A stretch of 64,000 bases of DNA, from the NCBI RefSeq assembly GCF_001981305.1, contig NZ_MSCW01000001.1, positions 372,001 to 436,000 on the forward strand, given 5' to 3'. The stretch is from Marinobacter lutaoensis (lineage in GTDB: Bacteria; Pseudomonadota; Gammaproteobacteria; Pseudomonadales; Oleiphilaceae). Under the pieces are notes generated by a model. It saw nothing but the letters and a program-made list of their open reading frames with translations, ran no database searches and had not been told where the DNA came from. Of the stretch, positions 56,121 through 64,000 are shown piece after piece (the first letter of the stretch is position 1; each line of letters opens with the position of its first letter). The translations under genes and the position numbers were made by a program.

Positions 56121-57146
56121 ATGATCAAGACCCGATGGATTGCTGTTGGCGCAGCCCTGGTGATTGGCGCGATCACCTCGGCCTCCGCAACGGCTGCAAC
56201 CACCCTGGAAAACATCAAGAAGAAAGGGCATGTTCAATGCGGTGTCACCACCGGTCTTCCGGGCTTCTCGCAGCCTGACGAGAAAGGCAACTGGACCGGA
56301 CTGGACGTGGACACCTGCCGGGCCGTCGCGGCCGCGGTGTTCGGTGATGCCAAGGCGGTGGAATTCACGCCGTTGACCGCGAAAGAGCGATTCACCGCGC
56401 TGCAGTCGGGCGAGATCGACGTGCTGTCCCGGAATACCACCTGGACGCTGACCCGGGACGCCTCCCTGGGTCTCAACTTCACCGGCGTGAACTACTACGA
56501 CGGCCAGGGCTTCCTGGTGAGCAAGGAACTCGGTGTGAGCGATGCCAAGGATCTTGACGGCGCCACTGTCTGTATCCAGTCCGGCACCACCACCGAGCTC
56601 AACCTCGCAGATTATTTCCGGGCCAAGGGCATGGAGTTCACACCGATTGTCTTCGACACCTCGGAGCAGACCGTCCAGGGCTTCTCCTCCGGACGCTGCG
56701 ATGTGCTGACGTCCGATCGCTCCCAGCTTGCGGCACTGCGCTCCAAACTGCCGGACCCGAACAGTGCGGTCATCCTGCCCAACATCATTTCCAAGGAACC
56801 CCTGGGCCCGGTGGTTCGCCAGGGCGACGATGAGTGGTTCAACATCGTGAAATGGGTCCTGTTCGTGCAGATCAACGCTGAGGAACTGGGTGTCACCTCC
56901 GCCAACGTGGATGACATGAAAAAGTCCGACAACCCGAGCGTCAAGCGGCTGCTGGGGACCGACGGCGACATGGGGGCCAAGCTGGGCCTGGCCGCCGACT
57001 TCGGATATCACATCATCAAACAGGTCGGCAATTACGGCGAGATGTACGACCGTAACGTCGGACCTGGCACGCCCCTCGACCTGGAGCGCGGCCTGAACGC
57101 GCTGTGGAGCGACGGCGGCATCATGTACGCACCTCCCGTCCGTTAA
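56121..57146 (+). CDS. aapJ: General L-amino acid ABC transporter binding protein (AapJ-like)
   Basis: Periplasmic binding protein, 341 aa. The signal peptide ends near residue 25 (ASATA). The family core KKKGHVQCGVTTGLPGFSQPDEKGNWTGLDVDTCRAVAAAVFGD is of the AapJ/BztA type. AapJQMP systems import glutamate, glutamine, aspartate and other amino acids. It is the first gene of a four-gene operon and is followed by a 15-bp perfect hairpin, which would favour excess binding protein over membrane subunits. ATG 56121. Confidence 0.93.
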   Translation: MIKTRWIAVGAALVIGAITSASATAATTLENIKKKGHVQCGVTTGLPGFSQPDEKGNWTGLDVDTCRAVAAAVFGDAKAVEFTPLTAKERFTALQSGEIDVLSRNTTWTLTRDASLGLNFTGVNYYDGQGFLVSKELGVSDAKDLDGATVCIQSGTTTELNLADYFRAKGMEFTPIVFDTSEQTVQGFSSGRCDVLTSDRSQLAALRSKLPDPNSAVILPNIISKEPLGPVVRQGDDEWFNIVKWVLFVQINAEELGVTSANVDDMKKSDNPSVKRLLGTDGDMGAKLGLAADFGYHIIKQVGNYGEMYDRNVGPGTPLDLERGLNALWSDGGIMYAPPVR

Positions 57147-57160
57147 GGAACCATCGGTGT

Positions 57161-57197
57161 CACAGGCGCGGCGCCGTGCTCAGGCGCCGCGCCTGTG
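57161..57197 (+). repeat. Strong intercistronic hairpin after the binding-protein gene
   Basis: CACAGGCGCGGCGCC and its exact reverse complement flank a 7-base loop. There is no T-run, so it probably protects the upstream mRNA segment from 3' decay rather than terminating. Confidence 0.8.
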
Positions 57198-57240
57198 GTG
57201 AATCACGTATTTGCCACCGTGGCGCTGTTCGGGAACTTAC

Positions 57241-58428
57241 ATGAATTCACAACAACCCGTTTCCAAACCTTCCGGCCCCAAGCCATGGTACGACCCGCGC
57301 GTGCGTGCCCTGGTGTTTCAGGCTCTTGCCCTTGCGGCCGTCTTCTGGGCCGGCTGGGTTCTGATTGACAATACTCTGGCGAACATGGAAAGCCGGGGCA
57401 TCAGCACCGGCTTCGGTTTCCTGGATCAATCGGCCGGTTTCGGCATCATCATGCACCTTATCCCCTACGACGCGACCATGTCCTATGGTCGAACGTTCTG
57501 GGTGGGGCTGCTGAACACCCTGCTGGTCTCCTTTCTGGGGATCGTGGCGGCGACCATCCTGGGGTTCCTCCTCGGCGTGGCGAGACTGTCCAGTAACTGG
57601 CTGGTGGCCAGGCTGGCGCTGGTCTACATCGAGGTCATCCGGAACATTCCGCTGCTACTTCAGATTTTCTTCTGGTACTTCGCCGTGCTCCGGAACCTTC
57701 CGGCGCCCCGCCAGAGCCTTGAGCTTGCGGGGCTGGCGTTTCTGAACAATCGGGGCCTGTACCTGCCTGACCCGGTTGCCCAGGAGGGGGCCGGTGCCCT
57801 GTTCGCGATTTGCCTGCTGGCGGTGGTGGCGGTCGTTGTGCTCAGGATCTGGGCAAAGCGCCGACAGCGGGCCACGGGCCGGATTTTCCCAACCTTCCGG
57901 GTGGGCCTGGCGATTCTGGTCCTGGTCCCCGCCCTGGGGTACCTGGCGACCGGGGCCCCCATCGCCTGGGATGTTCCGGAACTGAGGGGGTTCAATTACC
58001 GGGGCGGGCTCACCCTGATCCCGGAATTGGCTGCGCTCTGGGTTGCCCTGTCGCTGTACACAGCCGCCTTTATCGCCGAGATCGTCCGCTCCGGCATCCT
58101 GTCCGTCAGCAAGGGGCAGACCGAGGCGTCGAAGGCACTGGGGCTGCCCAACGGACTGACCCTGCGTCTGGTGGTCATTCCCCAGGCGATGCGAGTCATC
58201 ATCCCGCCGCTCACCAGCCAGTACCTGAACCTCACCAAGAACTCATCGCTGGCAACCGCCATCGGTTACCCGGATCTGGTGGCGGTGTTCATGGGAACCA
58301 CCCTGAACCAGACCGGGCAGGCGGTGGAAGTGGTGGCGATGACGATGGCTGTTTACCTGAGCATCAGTCTGTTCATATCGCTGCTGATGAACCTCTACAA
58401 CCGCGCCGTGGCCATTAAGGAGAGATGA
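57241..58428 (+). CDS. aapQ: Amino-acid ABC transporter permease (AapQ-like)
   Basis: 395 aa inner-membrane permease of the HAAT-type polar amino-acid family. An N-terminal hydrophobic segment (about 23-45) is followed by the conserved GLLNTLLVSFLGIVAATILGFLLG. A long insert of extra helices is typical of AapQ/BztB. The EAA-like loop EASKALGLPNGLTLRLVVIPQAMRVIIPP contacts the ATPase. ATG 57241 (MNSQQPVSKP). It ends overlapping or next to the second permease. Confidence 0.92.
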   Translation: MNSQQPVSKPSGPKPWYDPRVRALVFQALALAAVFWAGWVLIDNTLANMESRGISTGFGFLDQSAGFGIIMHLIPYDATMSYGRTFWVGLLNTLLVSFLGIVAATILGFLLGVARLSSNWLVARLALVYIEVIRNIPLLLQIFFWYFAVLRNLPAPRQSLELAGLAFLNNRGLYLPDPVAQEGAGALFAICLLAVVAVVVLRIWAKRRQRATGRIFPTFRVGLAILVLVPALGYLATGAPIAWDVPELRGFNYRGGLTLIPELAALWVALSLYTAAFIAEIVRSGILSVSKGQTEASKALGLPNGLTLRLVVIPQAMRVIIPPLTSQYLNLTKNSSLATAIGYPDLVAVFMGTTLNQTGQAVEVVAMTMAVYLSISLFISLLMNLYNRAVAIKER

Positions 58429-58442
58429 TGGGAGGCTCTGTA

Positions 58443-59513
58443 ATGAAACCCCCGGTGTCCCGACTGGCCCCCGTGCAGTGGATCCGGCAGAACCTGTTTT
58501 CCACCTGGTACAACACGCTGCTGACGCTGGCGGTGGGCTGGCTGCTGGTGACCAGTGTAGTGCCGGTGTTCGACTGGCTGATCTTCGGTGCCACCTTCTC
58601 CGGTGACGGCCCGGGTGACTGTGTGGGGAAGGGGGCCTGCTGGTTGTTCATCAACCAGCGGCTGAACTTCTTCATCTACGGCTTCTATCCGGATGCCGAA
58701 CAGTGGCGTGTCGACATCATGTTCGCGCTTCTGGCGCTGTCGTTCGTGCCCCAGTTCATCGATCGGTTCCCCGGCCGCACATGGTTTGGGCTTTTCGGTC
58801 TGACCGGGTTGCCGCTGTGCGGCTATATCCTGATTCCGGGGGGCTGGTTTGGCCTGGAACCGGTGGACAGCAGTAAATGGGGCGGCCTGATGCTGACCCT
58901 GGTGATTGCCTATGTCGGCATCATTGCCTCGTTGCCCATCGGCGTGCTGCTGGCACTCGGGCGCCGCTCAGAAATGCCGATCATCCGCGGCCTGTGCATC
59001 GTGTTCATCGAAGTGTGGCGGGCGGTCCCCCTGATCACCGTGCTGTTCATGGCGTCGGTGATGCTGCCGCTGTTCCTGCCGGAAGGTATGAACTTTGAGA
59101 AGCTCCTGCGGGCGCTGATCGGTATCACGCTCTGGCAGTCGGCGTACATGGCCGAAGTCATCCGGGGCGGGCTGCAGGCCATTCCCCGAGGCCAGTACGA
59201 GGCCGCCAGCGCCCTCGGGCTTGGCTACTGGCGCAGGATGGGGCTGGTGATCCTGCCCCAGGCCCTGAAGCTGGTCATTCCCGGAATCGTGAACACCTTC
59301 ATCGCCCTGTTCAAGGACACGACGCTGGTCCTGATCATCGGCCTGTTCGATGTTCTCGGCGCGGTGCAGTCGACCGTGACCGATCCGGCGTGGCAGAACG
59401 TTGCGACCGAAGGCTACGTCTTTGTTGCGTTCTGCTTCTGGGTCTTCTGTTTCGGCATTTCCCGGTACAGCCAGAACCTTGAGCGGAAACTGGATACCGG
59501 GCACAAAACCTGA
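58443..59513 (+). CDS. aapM: Amino-acid ABC transporter permease (AapM-like)
   Basis: 356 aa second permease subunit, which pairs with AapQ. N-terminal helix [22 protein letters not shown], then a soluble insert and the permease core with [29 protein letters not shown] as the ATPase-contact loop. ATG 58443 has GGGAGG seven bases upstream; the ATG at 58425, overlapping the aapQ stop, would add six residues. Followed by the ATPase gene after 11 bases. Confidence 0.92.
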   Translation: MKPPVSRLAPVQWIRQNLFSTWYNTLLTLAVGWLLVTSVVPVFDWLIFGATFSGDGPGDCVGKGACWLFINQRLNFFIYGFYPDAEQWRVDIMFALLALSFVPQFIDRFPGRTWFGLFGLTGLPLCGYILIPGGWFGLEPVDSSKWGGLMLTLVIAYVGIIASLPIGVLLALGRRSEMPIIRGLCIVFIEVWRAVPLITVLFMASVMLPLFLPEGMNFEKLLRALIGITLWQSAYMAEVIRGGLQAIPRGQYEAASALGLGYWRRMGLVILPQALKLVIPGIVNTFIALFKDTTLVLIIGLFDVLGAVQSTVTDPAWQNVATEGYVFVAFCFWVFCFGISRYSQNLERKLDTGHKT

Positions 59514-59524
59514 CGGGTAATACT

Positions 59525-60322
59525 ATGGCAGAACACAATTCAGCAACGAACGCCGCCGATATTCCCTCGGCGGCACAGCATGACGCCCCGGACATCATTC
59601 AGGTCGAGGGCATGCACAAATGGTATGGCGAGTTTCATGTGCTCAGGGACCTGAACCTGAGCGTCCGGCGTGGTGAGCGCATCGTCATTTGCGGACCTTC
59701 CGGGTCCGGGAAGTCGACGTTCATCCGGTGCATTAACCGCCTGGAGGAGCACCAGCAGGGCAAGATCATCGTCGACGGGGTTGAGCTGACCGACGACGTT
59801 CGTCAAATCGACAGTGTCCGGCGGGAAGTGGGTATGGTGTTCCAGCATTTCAATCTGTTTCCTCACCTGACGGTGCTGGAGAACTGTTGTCTGGCGCCGG
59901 TCTGGGTCCGCAAGGTTCCCCGCAAGGAGGCCGAGCAGACCGCCATGGAGTATCTGGAACGGGTGAAGATACCGGACCAGGCCCACAAGTACCCCGGGCA
60001 GCTCTCCGGCGGGCAGCAGCAGCGGGTGGCGATTGCCCGTGCTCTGTGCATGAAGCCGAAGATCATGCTGTTCGACGAGCCGACCTCGGCGCTCGATCCG
60101 GAAATGATCAAGGAAGTTCTCGACGTCATGATTGAGCTGGCCGGCAGCGGCATGACCATGCTGTGCGTCACCCATGAAATGGGCTTTGCCAAGACGGTGG
60201 CCGACCGGGTGATCTTCATGGACGGTGGCGAGATCGTGGAGCAGGGGCCGCCCAAGGCGTTTTTCAGCAACCCCCGGGAACCGAGGACGCAGAAGTTTCT
60301 GGAGCAGATTCTCCAGCACTGA
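59525..60322 (+). CDS. aapP: Amino-acid ABC transporter ATP-binding protein (AapP/GlnQ-like)
   Basis: 265 aa ATPase. Walker [11 protein letters not shown]-loop [15 protein letters not shown], signature LSGGQQQR, Walker [13 protein letters not shown] and switch His (VTHEMGF) are intact. It powers uptake by the AapQM permease in the inner membrane. An acidic N-terminal extension of about 25 residues precedes the ABC domain. Last gene of the operon; a hairpin follows. ATG 59525 is taken as start. Confidence 0.95.
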   Translation: MAEHNSATNAADIPSAAQHDAPDIIQVEGMHKWYGEFHVLRDLNLSVRRGERIVICGPSGSGKSTFIRCINRLEEHQQGKIIVDGVELTDDVRQIDSVRREVGMVFQHFNLFPHLTVLENCCLAPVWVRKVPRKEAEQTAMEYLERVKIPDQAHKYPGQLSGGQQQRVAIARALCMKPKIMLFDEPTSALDPEMIKEVLDVMIELAGSGMTMLCVTHEMGFAKTVADRVIFMDGGEIVEQGPPKAFFSNPREPRTQKFLEQILQH

Positions 60323-60329
60323 GAGTGAG

Positions 60330-60352
60330 CGAGGGGGCTCAGGGCCCCCTCG
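60330..60352 (+). terminator. Hairpin after the ABC transporter operon
   Basis: CGAGGGGGC-TCAG-GCCCCCTCG stem 8 bases after the stop with a weak TTCGTTCC tail. Likely terminator, though the T-run is poor. Confidence 0.6.
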
Positions 60353-60384
60353 TTCGTTCCGGTGGATGCTCCCTGTTCCCGGCC

Positions 60385-61116
60385 TCAGCCGTTCAGGGGT
60401 TGGCTCCGCAACGCCGGTTCCGCATCGGGCCGGACTTCCAGCCACCAGAGGTCCTTGTCCCAGTCGCCGAGCACGATGCGCTTGGCGGGTTGGCCATTGG
60501 CGGTGAGGTCATGCACCGCCGGCCGGTGGGTATGGCCGTGTATCAGGCGCTGTACCCGGTGTGCTTCCATCTCCCGAACGACTTCTTCGGGCGTCACGTC
60601 CATGATGTACGCTTCCTTGCCCTGATTCTTCGCCATCGAGATGTCGCGAAGCTGGCGGGCCATGGTCTGGCGCTCGGCCAGGGGACGGGACAGGATCATC
60701 TGCTGCCACTGCGGGTTGCGCATATTGGCGCGGAACTTCTGGTATTCGACATCCGCCGTGCACAGGCTGTCGCCGTGCATCAGCAGAGTCGGTTCGCCGT
60801 ACAGGTCGACGACCGTGGGGTCGTCCAGCAACACGGCTCCGGCCCGGTCGCAGAACGCTTCGCCAATCAGGAAGTCCCGGTTGCCGTGCATCAGGAAGAG
60901 CTCGGTGCCGCTGGCGCGTACCGCCTTCAGGGCTGCCGCCACCTGTTCCTGCAGGGGGGTGCGTTCGTCATCGCCGATCCAGGCTTCGAAAAAATCCCCG
61001 AGTATGTACAACCGTTCCTGACCGGTCGCGCGTTCGGCCAGGAAGCGGAGGAAGGCGTCCGTAATGTCCGGGCGCGACTCTTCCAGGTGCAGGTCGGAGA
61101 TGAACAGCGTGGTCAC
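60385..61116 (-). CDS. lpxH: UDP-2,3-diacylglucosamine diphosphatase LpxH
   Basis: Calcineurin-like Mn-dependent hydrolase of lipid A synthesis that yields lipid X; 243 aa (E. coli 240). Motifs [33 protein letters not shown] and [10 protein letters not shown] give the full metal site. Its ATG overlaps the stop of ppiB (ATGA). The ppiB-lpxH pair next to glnS is common in Pseudomonas relatives. Confidence 0.96.
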   Translation of the reverse strand: MTTLFISDLHLEESRPDITDAFLRFLAERATGQERLYILGDFFEAWIGDDERTPLQEQVAAALKAVRASGTELFLMHGNRDFLIGEAFCDRAGAVLLDDPTVVDLYGEPTLLMHGDSLCTADVEYQKFRANMRNPQWQQMILSRPLAERQTMARQLRDISMAKNQGKEAYIMDVTPEEVVREMEAHRVQRLIHGHTHRPAVHDLTANGQPAKRIVLGDWDKDLWWLEVRPDAEPALRSQPLNG

Positions 61117-61613
61117 GCGTCCTCCAGGACCTCGGCCTTCTCGATGATAACGTCGTCCGCCGGTACATCCTGATGGCCCGCGCGCATGGTGGTGCGAACT
61201 GCCCGGATCTTGTTGACCGTGTCCATGCCTTCAACCACCTTGCCGAACACGCAGTAGCCCCAGCCCTCGGTGGTTTTCGAGGTATGGTCGAGGAAGCCGT
61301 TGTTCTCGACGTTGATGAAGAACTGGGCGGTGGCGGAGTGGGGATCCATGGTGCGTGCCATGGCAATGGTGCCGACCATGTTGCTCAGGCCGTTGTCGGC
61401 CTCGTTCTGGATCGGCTCACGGGTCTTGCGTGGTTTCATGCCCGGTTCGAAGCCGCCGCCCTGGATCATGAAGTTGCTGATCACACGGTGAAAGATCAGG
61501 CCGTCATAGAAGCCGTCGCGCACATACTGTTCAAAGTTCTTGGCGGTGACGGGGGCGTTTTCGTAGTCCAGTTCGAGCTTGATGTCGCCGAGGTTGGTTT
61601 GCAGCAGAATCAT
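61113..61613 (-). CDS. ppiB: Peptidyl-prolyl cis-trans isomerase B (cyclophilin)
   Basis: 166 aa cytoplasmic cyclophilin with no signal peptide. Catalytic segments [15 protein letters not shown] (active-site Arg/Phe) and [17 protein letters not shown] are complete. First gene of the ppiB-lpxH pair and divergent from glnS across about 137 bases. ATG 61613. Confidence 0.96.
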   Translation of the reverse strand: MILLQTNLGDIKLELDYENAPVTAKNFEQYVRDGFYDGLIFHRVISNFMIQGGGFEPGMKPRKTREPIQNEADNGLSNMVGTIAMARTMDPHSATAQFFINVENNGFLDHTSKTTEGWGYCVFGKVVEGMDTVNKIRAVRTTMRAGHQDVPADDVIIEKAEVLEDA

Positions 61614-61750
61614 CCGGGAGTCCTGTATCGGTTCATTGGGTTTCAGCGTCGCGTATTGTACTCAAGAGTTTTCCGGGATGCATGAGTCCGGGTCGGATTT
61701 GTGAGTATAATAGGCGGTTTAAGATCCAACCCCTGTCTGACAGAGATTGT

Positions 61751-63430
61751 ATGAGCGCCGAGTCGAAGAAAGCCCACAATTTTATCCAGAGCCTGATCGA
61801 AGAAGCCATCGCCAAGGGGGAGCACACCGGCAAAGTGGTGACCCGCTTCCCGCCGGAACCGAACGGTTACCTACACATCGGCCATGCCAAATCCATTTGC
61901 CTGAATTTCGGCATCGCGGAGACCTTTGGTGGTGAGTGCAACCTCCGTTTCGACGACACCAACCCCGAGAAGGAGAGCCAGGAATACATCGACGCCATCA
62001 AGACCGACGTCGAGTGGCTGGGCTATACCTGGGCCGGGGACGTTCGCTACGCCTCCGATTACTTCGACCAGCTGTACGAGTTTGCCGAGGAGCTGATCCG
62101 CAAGGGTAAGGCCTATGTGTGCGCGCTGACCGCGGAGGAGATGGCCGAATACCGGGGAACCCTCAAGACTCCTGGCCGCAACAGCCCCTATCGGGACCGC
62201 CCGGTCGAGGAAAACCTGCAGCTGTTCCGGGACATGCGCGACGGCAAGTACCAGAACGGTGAACTGGTGTTGCGGGCCAAGATCGACATGGCCTCGCCCA
62301 ACATCAACCTGCGTGATCCGATCCTGTACCGGATCCGTTACGCCGAGCACCATCAGACCGGCAACCGGTGGTGCATCTACCCGATGTACGACTTCACCCA
62401 TCCCATTTCGGACGCCCTCGAAGGCATTACCCATTCCCTGTGTACCCTGGAGTTCGAGGATCATCGCCCGCTCTATGACTGGGTGCTGGAAAACGTGTCG
62501 GTTCCCTGCCGGCCCCGGCAGATCGAGTTTGCCCGGCTGAACCTGAACTACACCATCACCTCCAAGCGCAAGCTCAAGCGCCTGGTCGATGAAGGCCACG
62601 TGGAAGGCTGGGACGACCCGCGCATGCCCACCATCTCCGGTATGCGCCGCCGGGGTTACACGCCCGAATCCATCCGCAACTTCTGCGACATGATCGGGGT
62701 CAACAAGGCCGGAGGCACGGTCGACGTGGGCATGCTGGAGCACGCGATTCGCGAAGACCTGAATGCCCGGGCGCCGCGTGCCATGTGCGTGATGCGCCCG
62801 CTCAAAGTCACCCTGGTCAACTATCCCGAGGCGCAGACCGAATCCCTGACCCTGCCGGTGCACCCGCAGAACCCCGACATGGGCGAACGCGAGGTCACCT
62901 GGAGCCGGGAACTGTACATCGACCGGGAAGATTTTTCCGAAGAACCGCCGCGTAAGTGGAAGCGCCTGGCCCCCGGGCAGGCCGTGCGCCTGCGCGGCGG
63001 TTACGTGATCACCTGCCGGGACGTGGTACGGGATCCGCAGGGCGAGATCGTCGAACTGACGTGCGAGTACGATCCGGCAACCCTGGGCGTGAACCCCGAG
63101 GGTTACAAGCCCAATGGCGTGATCCACTGGGTGTCGGCGGTGGACAGTGCCGAGGCTGACATCTACGTGTATGACCGGCTGTTCAACCACGAGGCGCCGG
63201 ACAGTGACAAGGAAGGCGATTTCCTGGATCACCTGAACCCCGAGTCACTGGTGGTGATCCGGGGCGCGAGGGCGGAGAAGGGGCTGGCCGATCCGCGCAC
63301 CGATATTCCGTATCAGTTCGAGCGCGAGGGTTACTTTTTCTGCGATCGTGACAAGACCGAGGCGGCCGGCCGGCCGGTGTTCAACCGAACGGTGACCCTG
63401 CGGGATTCCTGGGGCAAGGGGGGCAAGTGA
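61751..63430 (+). CDS. glnS: Glutaminyl-tRNA synthetase
   Basis: Charges tRNA-Gln directly; 559 aa (E. coli 554). The HIGH motif is [15 protein letters not shown] (about 36-50), the KMSKS-type loop is [11 protein letters not shown], and two C-terminal beta-barrels read the anticodon. Presence of GlnS fits a gammaproteobacterium. ATG 61751 ([11 protein letters not shown]) is chosen over upstream in-frame starts. The stop overlaps the cysS start by three bases. Confidence 0.97.
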   Translation: MSAESKKAHNFIQSLIEEAIAKGEHTGKVVTRFPPEPNGYLHIGHAKSICLNFGIAETFGGECNLRFDDTNPEKESQEYIDAIKTDVEWLGYTWAGDVRYASDYFDQLYEFAEELIRKGKAYVCALTAEEMAEYRGTLKTPGRNSPYRDRPVEENLQLFRDMRDGKYQNGELVLRAKIDMASPNINLRDPILYRIRYAEHHQTGNRWCIYPMYDFTHPISDALEGITHSLCTLEFEDHRPLYDWVLENVSVPCRPRQIEFARLNLNYTITSKRKLKRLVDEGHVEGWDDPRMPTISGMRRRGYTPESIRNFCDMIGVNKAGGTVDVGMLEHAIREDLNARAPRAMCVMRPLKVTLVNYPEAQTESLTLPVHPQNPDMGEREVTWSRELYIDREDFSEEPPRKWKRLAPGQAVRLRGGYVITCRDVVRDPQGEIVELTCEYDPATLGVNPEGYKPNGVIHWVSAVDSAEADIYVYDRLFNHEAPDSDKEGDFLDHLNPESLVVIRGARAEKGLADPRTDIPYQFEREGYFFCDRDKTEAAGRPVFNRTVTLRDSWGKGGK

Positions 63431-64000
63431 TCCGCATCTACAACACACTGACTCAGCAGAAGGAAGTCTTCCAGCCGCTGCAGCCGGGTAAGGTCCGTAT
63501 GTACGTGTGCGGCATGACCGTCTACGACTACTGCCACCTGGGGCATGCCCGGGTACTGGTGGCGTTCGATGTGATCACTCGCTATCTGCGCCACCGGGGC
63601 TACGATGTACACTATGTCCGCAACATCACCGACATCGACGACAAGATCCTGCGCCGCGCGGAGGAAAACGGCGAGGCCTTCACCCGTCTGACCGAGCGCA
63701 TGATTCAGGCCATGCACGAGGACGAGGCGCGTCTCGGGGTGCTGCCGCCGACTGAGGAGCCCCGGGCCACCGCCCACATCGACGACATCATCGCGATGAT
63801 CCGCACCCTCATCCAGAAGGGGCACGCCTACGTCGCCGATAACGGGGATGTCTACTTTTCGGTGGCCTCCTTCCCCGAGTACGGCAAGCTCAGCAAGAAA
63901 AAGCTGGAAGACCTGGTCGCCGGTGCCCGTGTCGACGTGCAGGAGGCCAAGCGCAGCCCTGCGGATTTCGCGCTCTGGAAGGCCGCCAAGCCGGGCGAAG
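63427..64000 (+). CDS. cysS: Housekeeping cysteinyl-tRNA synthetase, 3' end beyond window
   Basis: First 191 codons of the canonical CysS, from GTG 63427 overlapping the glnS stop. [16 protein letters not shown] holds zinc ligand Cys28 (same number as in E. coli) and the HIGH motif as HLGH. The rest ([42 protein letters not shown]) is gammaproteobacterial in type. The other zinc ligands and KMSKS lie outside the window. It contrasts clearly with the divergent second copy in the Zur-type operon. Confidence 0.95.
   Translation, partial: MIRIYNTLTQQKEVFQPLQPGKVRMYVCGMTVYDYCHLGHARVLVAFDVITRYLRHRGYDVHYVRNITDIDDKILRRAEENGEAFTRLTERMIQAMHEDEARLGVLPPTEEPRATAHIDDIIAMIRTLIQKGHAYVADNGDVYFSVASFPEYGKLSKKKLEDLVAGARVDVQEAKRSPADFALWKAAKPGE

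Overview
The window is a gene-dense, GC-rich (roughly 62-65% by eye) chromosomal segment of a gammaproteobacterium. The gene orders yceF-yceD-rpmF-plsX-fabD-fabG-acpP-fabF-pabC-mltG-tmk, rne/rluC/HAD/sppA, lpxH-ppiB/glnS-cysS and finR-like/fpr, together with TIGR04211-like, UPF0149 and MiaE proteins, fit a marine Marinobacter/Pseudomonas-like lineage. The genus is an inference. I see no rRNA, CRISPR array, prophage or insertion sequence.

Layout. 1-2.3 kb: RND efflux adaptor (cut by the window edge) and its outer-membrane channel. 2.4-5.3 kb: SDR oxidoreductase, AEC transporter, and a lone zinc-binding protein gene znuA behind a Zur-type operator. 5.4-7.2 kb: gltX, then tRNA-Ala(GGC) and tRNA-Glu(TTC) behind a strong sigma70 promoter. 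7.3-11.8 kb: two-module QueD-like protein, MobA-like nucleotidyltransferase, and three co-directional membrane or envelope genes (receiver domain with a C-terminal membrane anchor, PEGA/MORN-repeat protein, small two-helix membrane protein). 11.9-21.7 kb: M16 metalloprotease, ppsR/ppsA pair, rraA, PilZ protein, SH3 protein, YciI, PHP phosphoesterase, UPF0149. 21.7-28.8 kb: rne facing away from rluC-HAD-sppA across a 608-bp gap, then yceF. 28.9-36.9 kb: ribosomal protein L32 and fatty-acid synthesis cluster through tmk. 37-43.6 kb: AraC regulator, putP, and a TRAP-TAXI transporter whose fused permease has an in-frame amber codon, then a TSUP permease. 43.6-49.1 kb: Zur-type operon folE2 - COG0523 GTPase - cysS paralogue - gamma carbonic anhydrase - dihydroorotase paralogue. 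49.2-55.9 kb: acnB, miaE, LysR/fpr pair, thioesterase, lipoprotein of unknown function. 56.1-60.3 kb: four-gene polar amino-acid ABC transporter behind a sigma54-type promoter. 60.4-64 kb: lpxH, ppiB, glnS and the housekeeping cysS (cut by the window edge).

The most interesting theme is zinc. The same 13-bp core, GTTATAATATAAC, occurs twice, 44 kb apart. Each copy overlaps the likely -10 region of a minus-strand promoter: one for znuA, the other for the five-gene operon. That operon pairs a putative metal-chaperone GTPase with spare copies of metal-linked enzymes. The window also holds the housekeeping cysS, so both cysteinyl-tRNA synthetases can be compared directly. Zur-controlled COG0523/FolE2 paralogue clusters are known from Pseudomonas and relatives, so the concept is not new. 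The gene set here, and the alphaproteobacterial look of the CysS and dihydroorotase copies, deserve a closer look.
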